DNA of 10,368 nt from Prevotella sp. CAG:1092 (GTDB lineage Bacteria > Bacteroidota > Bacteroidia > Bacteroidales > Bacteroidaceae): NCBI GenBank assembly GCA_000436915.1, contig HF994181.1, positions 1-10,368 of the forward strand, given 5' to 3'. The notes under the pieces are model-generated. The model made no database searches, was not told the DNA's origin, and worked only from the letters and a program-made list of their open reading frames with translations. Both the position numbers and the translations under genes were made by a program. This document shows positions 1-4,393 of this stretch, piece after piece. Numbering within the stretch: the stretch's first letter is position 1; each line of letters starts with the position of its first letter.

Positions 1-90
1 GTTGTAGACGGTCTTCTGATTGTAGTCGCCCTTGGTGAGTCTCACGCATTTGCCGTCGATGATGTCGATGGCTGGTATTAGTTCTATCAT
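1..90 (-). CDS. hisA: HisA, phosphoribosylformimino-AICAR isomerase, N-terminal fragment
   Basis: This is the first 30 codons of a gene that continues beyond the left edge. The translation begins MIELIPAIDIIDGKCVRL and continues with TKGDY, which is the first beta strand and loop of the HisA (beta/alpha)8 barrel. Asp9 corresponds to the N-terminal catalytic aspartate of the family. The enzyme carries out the isomerisation (Amadori rearrangement) of ProFAR to PRFAR in histidine synthesis, in the cytoplasm. Its ATG overlaps the hisH stop codon in an ATGA arrangement, which indicates translational coupling and a shared transcript. HisF is the sister family, but the IPAIDIIDGKCVRL opening is typical of HisA, whereas HisF usually opens with a KRIIPCLDV-type motif. 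Confidence 0.93.
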   Translation of the reverse strand, partial: MIELIPAIDIIDGKCVRLTKGDYNQKTVYN

Positions 91-689
91 AAGTCAATCT
101 CCATGAAGTTTTTCAGAATCTGTTCTCCTACCTTTCCGCTCTTCTCTGGGTGAAACTGCGTGGCATAGAAGTTGTCCTTGTGCAGCGCTGCAGAGAATGG
201 TAATGTGTAGTTGGCTGTAGCGATAGTCCATTGACTTACAGGTACATAATAGCTATGTATGAAGTAAACATATGGACTTTCTCCCAATCCCTTGAATAGT
301 TTGCAAGGCTCATCGCCCAGCTCTATTCTGTTCCATCCTATAGCTGGCACCTTGTCTTCGTGGCACGTAGGCTGAAATCGTTTCACCTCCATCGGGAATA
401 ATCCCATGCAGTCGGTGTTGCCCTCTTCGCTATGCTTACACAATAGCTGCTGACCGACGCAGATGCCCAATACAGGCTGCTTCAAATCGAGGATGATGCG
501 GTCGAGCTGATGCTCCTTGATATACGCCATCGTAGAACTTGCCTCGCCCTGTCCGGGAAATAGCACCCTGTCGGCAGAAGCCAACACCTCAGCATCGTCG
601 GTGATGATGGGCTCTACTCCGAGTCGTCGCATGGCGTTGACTACGGAGTAAATGTTGCCAGCATTGTATTTTACTATTGCTACTTTCAC
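87..689 (-). CDS. hisH: HisH, glutamine amidotransferase subunit of imidazole glycerol phosphate synthase
   Basis: This class I glutamine amidotransferase hydrolyses glutamine and passes ammonia to HisF, which makes imidazole glycerol phosphate and AICAR from PRFAR. At 200 residues it has normal length. The full glutaminase triad is visible: Cys77 in GICVGQQLL, and His180 and Glu182 in QFHPEKSG. The oxyanion-region motif PGQGEASS lies at residues 45-52. The start codon is GTG at 687-689, opening MKVAIVKYNAGN, the usual HisH beginning; no in-frame ATG lies just upstream. The gene lies 52 bp downstream of purU on the same strand and overlaps hisA by 4 bp. hisF, its obligate partner, is not in the window and is presumably further left. 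Confidence 0.95.
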   Translation of the reverse strand: MKVAIVKYNAGNIYSVVNAMRRLGVEPIITDDAEVLASADRVLFPGQGEASSTMAYIKEHQLDRIILDLKQPVLGICVGQQLLCKHSEEGNTDCMGLFPMEVKRFQPTCHEDKVPAIGWNRIELGDEPCKLFKGLGESPYVYFIHSYYVPVSQWTIATANYTLPFSAALHKDNFYATQFHPEKSGKVGEQILKNFMEIDL

Positions 690-741
690 AGTTCTGATGT
701 TGTGTTATATGTTGTTATGCTTTGTGTGTAGGGGAGGTTCC

Positions 742-1620
742 CTAACTGAATATTATCGTCTTGTTGTTATATGTCAGAATCTTGCGCTCTATGTGCTTAG
801 TCACGGCTCTTGACAATACAATCTTCTCCAAGTCTTTGCCTTTGAGCACGAGGCTCTCAGGAGTGTCCTTGTGGGTGATGCGGGTGACATCTTGCTCGAT
901 AATAGGACCTGCATCCAAGTCGGCTGTTACATAATGGCTTGTGGCGCCGATAATCTTCACGCCTCTTTCCCATGCCTGATGATAAGGTTTTGCACCAATG
1001 AAGGCTGGTAGGAATGAATGGTGGATGTTGATAATCTTATGTGGGTAAGCGCTTATCATGCCGTCGGTGATGATCTGCATGTAGCGTGCCAACACGATGA
1101 ATGTCACCTTCTCTTTCTTCAGCAACTCCATTTCTGCCTTTTCAACTTCTTCTTTGTTAGAGTGGTCTTTCTTTATTGACCACACGTAGTAAGGTATGTT
1201 GAACTGCTCAGCCACATATCTCAAGTCTTCGTGGTTGCTCACGATGCAAGGTATGTCTACGTTCCATTCTCCTGCCTTATAGCGTGCCAGCAAGTCGTAT
1301 AGACAATGGCTCATCTTGCTCACGAAGATAGCCATGCGTGGTCGTTCGTCGTTAAAGTAAAGGTTGAACGTCATTTTGTATCTCTGCGAATATAGGGTGT
1401 CTATATATTCGTAGATTTTTTCGCGTGGAATGGTGAAGTTCTTCAACTCCCATTCTATACGCATAAAGAACATACCGTCTTCTCTATCTACATATTGGTC
1501 AAGGTATACGATGTTACCCTGGTTGTCTGTGATAAACTTTGTAACTTCCGAGATGATGCCTTGTTCGTCAGGGCAATGCAGAAGTAGTATTGCTGTTGGT
1601 TTCATATCTTGCATTTGCAT
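742..1620 (-). CDS. purU: PurU, formyltetrahydrofolate deformylase
   Basis: The enzyme hydrolyses 10-formyl-tetrahydrofolate to formate and tetrahydrofolate, balancing the one-carbon pool. Residues 8-85 form an ACT-type regulatory domain, beginning AILLLHCPDEQGIISEVTKF. Residues 93-275 are a formyltransferase-fold catalytic domain. The catalytic set shared with GAR formyltransferase is intact: Asn198 and His200 in INIHHSFLP, and Asp236 in LDAGPII. Length (292 aa) is close to the usual 280-290. The start is uncertain: three in-frame ATGs lie at codons 1, 3 and 6. Codon 6 (first base 1605) opens MKPTAILLLHCPD, the more family-like beginning, and a -7 promoter box at 1635-1642 would leave a very short leader for codon 1. 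hisH and hisA follow on the same strand. Confidence 0.94.
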   Translation of the reverse strand: MQMQDMKPTAILLLHCPDEQGIISEVTKFITDNQGNIVYLDQYVDREDGMFFMRIEWELKNFTIPREKIYEYIDTLYSQRYKMTFNLYFNDERPRMAIFVSKMSHCLYDLLARYKAGEWNVDIPCIVSNHEDLRYVAEQFNIPYYVWSIKKDHSNKEEVEKAEMELLKKEKVTFIVLARYMQIITDGMISAYPHKIINIHHSFLPAFIGAKPYHQAWERGVKIIGATSHYVTADLDAGPIIEQDVTRITHKDTPESLVLKGKDLEKIVLSRAVTKHIERKILTYNNKTIIFS

Positions 1621-1634
1621 TGTTAATGTCGTTG

Positions 1635-1642
1635 CAAAGATA
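1635..1642 (-). promoter_or_regulatory. Candidate purU promoter, -7 box TATCTTTG
   Basis: On the minus strand the box TATCTTTG matches the Bacteroidetes -7 consensus TAnnTTTG. At the expected -33 distance the sequence is ATTC, a weak match to TTTG. Transcription would start around 1627-1631, giving a leader of about 10 nt to the first ATG or about 25 nt to the ATG at codon 6. Confidence 0.55.
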
Positions 1643-1691
1643 CAAAATAATATTGAAAGTGGAATATAGATTATATGAAAATTATTAATAA

Positions 1692-1753
1692 TCTGCTATT
1701 ATGCTCTAAATTGTTGTCGTTTTGTAATCTTATTCCGTTTTTATAATAGCAGA
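1692..1753. repeat. 11-bp perfect inverted repeat upstream of purU
   Basis: TCTGCTATTAT at 1692-1702 is the exact reverse complement of ATAATAGCAGA at 1743-1753, separated by 40 bp. The left arm abuts the palindrome ATTATTAATAAT at 1681-1692. The pair lies 50-110 bp upstream of the purU -7 box, so it could be an operator or the remnant of a small inverted-repeat element. Its function is unknown. Confidence 0.5.
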
Positions 1754-1755
1754 GT

Positions 1756-1800
1756 GTAAAAGCTAAAGAGGTAAAAAGGTAAAAAAGTAAAAGAGTAAAA
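1756..1800. repeat. A-rich microsatellite, GTAAAAAG-type, 8-bp period
   Basis: GTAAAA begins at 1756, 1771, 1779, 1787 and 1795, so the last four copies are spaced exactly 8 bp apart. A further isolated copy starts at 1848, beside the terminator. The tract is non-coding. Slipped-strand expansion is a plausible origin. Confidence 0.6.
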
Positions 1801-1839
1801 AGAATAATATATAAAAAGAAAATAGGTGATATATAAATA

Positions 1840-1873
1840 GATAAAAAGTAAAAGGGAGGCTTTTTCCTCCCTT
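1840..1873 (-). terminator. Intrinsic terminator of the HU/SPOR-FHA operon
   Basis: AAGGGAGG (1852-1859) and CCTCCCTT (1866-1873) form a perfect 8-bp stem with a 6-base loop. On the minus strand the stem is followed by a T-rich tract, TTTACTTTTTAT, at 1851-1840. This orientation ends transcripts arriving from the FHA gene. The plus-strand side has no comparable T tract. Confidence 0.75.
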
Positions 1874-1882
1874 ATCCTTGTT

Positions 1883-1904
1883 CGAAGTCGTTTTTACGAC
1901 TTCG
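1883..1904. repeat. Second perfect hairpin in the FHA-gene 3' UTR
   Basis: CGAAGTCG at 1883-1890 pairs exactly with CGACTTCG at 1897-1904 around a 6-base loop TTTTTA. It lies between the repeat array and the terminator, 9 bp from the terminator stem. It overlaps the first copy of the TCGCCTA repeat. It may protect the mRNA 3' end, but there is no direct evidence of this. Confidence 0.55.
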
Positions 1905-1990
1905 CCTATTCCTTCGTTTAAAGATCGCCTATTTCTTCGCTTAAATATCGCCTATATCTGCGCGCTATATATCGCCTAATTGTCGCCTAT
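1902..1990. repeat. 23-bp-period direct repeats with TCGCCTA core
   Basis: TCGCCTA begins at 1902, 1925, 1948, 1972 and 1983, giving spacings of 23, 23, 24 and 11. The two units from 1902 to 1947 are closely similar, sharing TCGCCTATTnCTTCG and then TTAAA; later units diverge. The array starts just 3 bp after the FHA stop codon in the direction of transcription. It is therefore transcribed as 3' UTR. There are no unique spacers, so it is not a CRISPR array. Confidence 0.7.
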
Positions 1991-1993
1991 ATC

Positions 1994-2524
1994 TTATTTT
2001 TCCTCCTCTGTAGCTCTGAGAATGATGCTGGTGGCGCCAATGGTGAATAGGGTGCCGTCTTCTATTACTCGGCGTTCGCGGTCGCCAAGTATTTCATTGT
2101 CTACGAATGTGCCAGTATAGCTTGGGCCATCGCGGAGAATGTATTTCAGGTTGCCCTTCTTGTCGCGGCTAACATTGATTACGCAATGGTTCATGTCGAT
2201 ACTTGGGTCGTTGGTTTCTATGGCGCAATTCACGCCAGAACCCTTCATGTATCGGCCTATCACGTTGTCGCCCATCTGCAATGGAATAACCTGCTTGTAG
2301 TGGAATACATTCTCTATCACGACGATAGATCCACAGCCATTTTCGTTGGCTTGCTCGTCGGGATTATCTTCCTTTTGAGTGTTTCTGAGTTTCGATACAC
2401 CTATTCTGATACCAAACTCCTTTCCGCATTCCGGACATTGGAATACCAATGACTGTCCTGCTTCGTATTTTGTTTCATCGAAAGTAATGAAGTTGTCGCA
2501 TTTAGGGCATCTAACTCTTTTCAT
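1994..2524 (-). CDS. Zinc-ribbon plus FHA domain protein
   Basis: This 176-residue protein appears cytoplasmic, with no signal peptide or membrane segment. Residues 6-33 form a zinc ribbon with paired cysteines, CPKC at 6-9 and CPEC at 30-33, of the MJ0042 type. Residues 44-64 look like a linker. Residues 67-170 are an FHA domain, with GDNVIGR at 85-91, the conserved His113, and GTFVDN at 138-143. FHA domains normally bind phosphothreonine, but two contact positions are changed: the Ser three residues before His113 is Asp110, and the Asn of the usual NGT motif is Thr137. The gene starts 51 bp after the HU/SPOR gene and likely shares its transcript. Partner proteins cannot be named from the sequence. 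Confidence 0.85.
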   Translation of the reverse strand: MKRVRCPKCDNFITFDETKYEAGQSLVFQCPECGKEFGIRIGVSKLRNTQKEDNPDEQANENGCGSIVVIENVFHYKQVIPLQMGDNVIGRYMKGSGVNCAIETNDPSIDMNHCVINVSRDKKGNLKYILRDGPSYTGTFVDNEILGDRERRVIEDGTLFTIGATSIILRATEEEK

Positions 2525-2575
2525 GTTCTGTGTTAACCTCGTTGTGTGAAAATGTTGGCTTACAGCCTTTTAGTT

Positions 2576-3691
2576 TTAGTTAATCTTCATCACCCAACCC
2601 TCTACGAAAGGTTCCTTGTTGTTGAGTTTGTTGAGTGCGTTGTAGGCGTCCTGCTGAGTAGTGTAGTTACCATAAACAACGCGTGTGACGTTGTTTCTTG
2701 TAGCTATGCGAGCTTCGTTCAGTCCTTGCTTGTGAAGTGTGCTAACGAATATTTCTGCATTCTTTTTAGCAACCTTCGAGGCTATTACTATCACGTAGCC
2801 GCTTGTTTCTGCAGGTGCTGCCTTTGCGGTTTTAACAACCTCAGTTTTGTGTTTCAGTTCGTTATTGGTGAGTGCCTTGTTTGGGGCTACATTTTCTGTT
2901 TTTGCTTCTGTCTTTGCGTTGATTTCTGCCTTTGCCTCGGTTTCAGCTACAGCTGTATAAGTTTCTGCGTTGTCAACCTTCTTAAGGTCGATTTCTTTCA
3001 GCGAAGCTGTGCCTGTAGTGATATCTTTCGGCATTACCTTGTCCAAAAGGTTGGTGTCAATGGCTCTCCCAGCAGTAGTTGTGGTGTTGCTGAGTGGAGC
3101 AGGGAAAAGAAGAAATACGATTACAGCGATACAACAAGCTGCGATGTTGCGCAATAGGCTCACGCGGATGCTTATCGTGCGCTCCTCTTCTTCTGTTTTC
3201 TCTTCGATAGGCGCATTGATGTCTACGATGTTAGCCTTTGTTTCGCTCTTAGTGTTTTCTGTAGCGAGCAATGCTAATGGCTTAAATTCGAAGCTTCCCA
3301 AACCATAGAGGTCAGGAGTAAGAATACCTGCTTCGCAAGGTTCAAACTCGTAGTGTCCGTCGTCGTTGAGGTTTAATGTGCCGATATTATGCAACTCGAA
3401 TGTGCCATCGGTATCTATGCGCTCTTTTATTTCTCTTACCTCGTCGGCAATGCGCTTCAAAGCTTCAGGATAGCTAATGTCGTAGGCTTCTACATACGAC
3501 TGAGCGAGGAGCGAATCGTTCATTTTTAGCTTATGATTGAATCCAATAGTGCGTAGCGGCGGGATAAACATGTTGTCTCTCTCGTCGAAGCGTGCGTCGG
3601 CATGGTGCGCCATAAATCCCCCAAAATCAGGCACTATGACGCAGTCGTTGCTTAGCAAAAGTATCTCTATATGTTTTTCTAATTCAATCAC
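2576..3691 (-). CDS. HU-CCDC81-like and SPOR domain membrane protein
   Basis: The preferred start is GTG at 3689-3691, giving 371 residues opening MIELEKHIEILLLSNDCVIVP; an extension to a TTG at 3725-3727 would add 12 residues, but that TTG fits a -33 promoter element. Numbering from the longer form, residues 13-150 resemble tandem bacterial HU-CCDC81 domains, including PDFGGFMAHH and GTFELHNIGTL. Residues 194-212 are one transmembrane helix preceded by arginines, suggesting a cytoplasmic N-terminus. Residues 213-308 form a Lys/Glu/Ala/Thr-rich linker. Residues 309-381 are a SPOR domain (GYVIVIASKVAKKNAEIFV), a fold that binds glycan-denuded peptidoglycan at division sites. The layout suggests a DNA- or protein-binding head tethered to septal wall; that role is inference. 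The FHA gene lies downstream. Confidence 0.85.
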   Translation of the reverse strand: MIELEKHIEILLLSNDCVIVPDFGGFMAHHADARFDERDNMFIPPLRTIGFNHKLKMNDSLLAQSYVEAYDISYPEALKRIADEVREIKERIDTDGTFELHNIGTLNLNDDGHYEFEPCEAGILTPDLYGLGSFEFKPLALLATENTKSETKANIVDINAPIEEKTEEEERTISIRVSLLRNIAACCIAVIVFLLFPAPLSNTTTTAGRAIDTNLLDKVMPKDITTGTASLKEIDLKKVDNAETYTAVAETEAKAEINAKTEAKTENVAPNKALTNNELKHKTEVVKTAKAAPAETSGYVIVIASKVAKKNAEIFVSTLHKQGLNEARIATRNNVTRVVYGNYTTQQDAYNALNKLNNKEPFVEGWVMKIN

Positions 3692-3696
3692 GTTTG

Positions 3697-3727
3697 CAAA
3701 GTTACTGCTTTTTTCCGAGGTAGCCAA
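3697..3727 (-). promoter_or_regulatory. Promoter of the HU/SPOR gene, TTG-N20-TAACTTTG
   Basis: On the minus strand a TTG at 3727-3725 is followed by 20 bp and then TAACTTTG at 3704-3697, a perfect TAnnTTTG -7 box. Five bases later comes the GTG at 3691, so the transcript would be leaderless or nearly so. The element shares 13 of 20 spacer bases with the promoter at 4280-4310. Confidence 0.65.
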
Positions 3728-3772
3728 GTGAAGAGGAAATTATTTTCTGTAAAAAGTGGAAGAGAAGCAGAT

Positions 3773-3929
3773 GTTGTCATTTTGTCATTTGGTCATTTTG
3801 TCATTTTGATTTTTGAAAGTGTGAAATTATGTCTATATAATTATATATTTTTAATATATAATTATATAGATGTCTGACAACCGCTTTTTTCTTGAAAATG
3901 ACAAAATGACAAATGACAATCTTGACAAC
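3773..3929. repeat. 157-bp nested palindrome with TGTCATTT repeats
   Basis: Two nested inverted repeats share one centre at 3851. The inner arms, 3832-3848 and 3854-3870, are 17-bp perfect AT-rich complements (TCTATATAATTATATAT) around 5 bases. The outer arms, 3773-3807 and 3895-3929, pair over 7, 8 and 16 bp blocks interrupted by a small internal loop and one bulged base; the 16-bp block is GTCATTTTGTCATTTT. The left arm contains GTCAT at 3776, 3784, 3792 and 3800, an exact 8-bp period. The ends read GTTGTCA and TGACAAC, like terminal inverted repeats, but I see no flanking target duplication. It lies between divergent promoters, so it is not placed to terminate either gene. Confidence 0.8.
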
Positions 3930-4076
3930 GTTACTTTAGGGGTTTTGTCTTTCCCTGGATAAGGTTGACTCTATTTTACCTCTTTAATTTAACATTTCAA
4001 ATTCCGTACTGTTTTAGTTGACTTTCACTTCTGAGGTTCGTTGGTTGGCGTTCTTGCCTTTTGTTGACGCTTTTCT

Positions 4077-4192
4077 GTGCTTAGTCGCTGCGGCTTGTGC
4101 GAATAGTCGAATGGTGCTATGCAACTATTCGTAAGAGGTTGTGCGACTATTCTCGTGGGGCGATGCGGATAGTCGGGTGGCGCGAGGCGGAT
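4077..4192. repeat. Diverged 22-bp tandem repeat array
   Basis: Units begin at 4077 (23 bp), 4100, 4122, 4144 and 4166, each later one 22 bp, with a partial unit from 4188. They open CGAATAGTCG, CAACTATTCG, CGACTATTCT and CGGATAGTCG and mostly close with a G-rich half ending TG. The core CGAATAGTCG is nearly its own reverse complement, CGACTATTCG, and both forms occur. The array is GC-rich against AT-rich surroundings. It ends about 90 bp upstream of the TPR-gene promoter. Confidence 0.65.
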
Positions 4193-4254
4193 TTTTATGC
4201 ATTTATGGACGTTTGTATGGGCTTGTTTGGATGTTGTGGGAAAATGGTTGTTTA

Positions 4255-4295
4255 TTCCCGTTAAAAAGTGGTTAAATGCTTGGCTGTTACGGGAA
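4255..4295. promoter_or_regulatory. Inverted repeat spanning the TPR-gene promoter
   Basis: TTCCCGT at 4255-4261 is the exact reverse complement of ACGGGAA at 4289-4295, with 27 bp between. The right arm lies inside the -33/-7 spacer and the left arm upstream of -33, a position a repressor dimer could use. Seven-base arms can arise by chance, so this is tentative. Confidence 0.3.
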
Positions 4296-4310
4296 AAATG
4301 AGTATATTTG
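4280..4310 (+). promoter_or_regulatory. Promoter of the TPR-helicase operon, TTG-N20-TATATTTG
   Basis: TTG at 4280-4282, a 20-bp spacer, and TATATTTG at 4303-4310 match the Bacteroidetes -33/-7 pattern. Transcription would begin near 4314-4317, giving a leader of roughly 80 nt before the ATG at 4394. A weak purine run, TAAGG, lies near 4379-4383. Confidence 0.7.
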
Positions 4311-4393
4311 CATGTCGATAAATATATGGTGGTTTCTTTTTGTTAAATGGTGTTGTTCGGATAGCGAAAAGAACAAAATAAGGTAAAAATACG

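Larger units (their letters stand above)
1621..1993. other. Intergenic region between purU and the FHA gene
   Basis: This 373-bp stretch has no credible gene. Reading left to right it holds the purU promoter box, a 12-bp palindrome ATTATTAATAAT at 1681-1692, an 11-bp inverted repeat, an A-rich 8-bp microsatellite, a minus-strand terminator, a second hairpin and a 23-bp repeat array. The terminator side belongs to the FHA operon and the promoter side to purU, so the two minus-strand operons appear to be separate transcription units. Confidence 0.7.
3728..4393. other. Divergent intergenic region, repeat-rich
   Basis: This 666-bp gap separates two divergent genes. It contains a 157-bp palindrome, a 22-bp tandem array and the TPR-gene promoter. 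The stretches 3930-4076 and 4193-4254 show no gene, strong hairpin or promoter that I can support. The leader from about 4315 to 4393 is AT-rich without a stable stem. The region is far larger than the other gaps and its GC content varies sharply, which suggests accumulated repeats rather than a lost gene. Confidence 0.7.

Noticed and set aside
1430..1669. Plus-strand open frame of 79 codons opposite the purU 5' end
   Set aside because: It is an antisense shadow of the ACT domain, and its end covers the purU promoter.
2546..3157. Plus-strand open frame of 203 codons opposite the HU/SPOR gene
   Set aside because: The translation is dominated by Cys, Phe, Val and Leu without domain motifs, and the opposite strand encodes recognisable SPOR and linker sequence.
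3773..3929. Bidirectional terminator
   Set aside because: The flanking genes are divergent, so transcripts move away from it on both sides.
4077..4192. CRISPR array
   Set aside because: The 22-bp units are contiguous and diverged with no unique spacers, and no cas genes are nearby.
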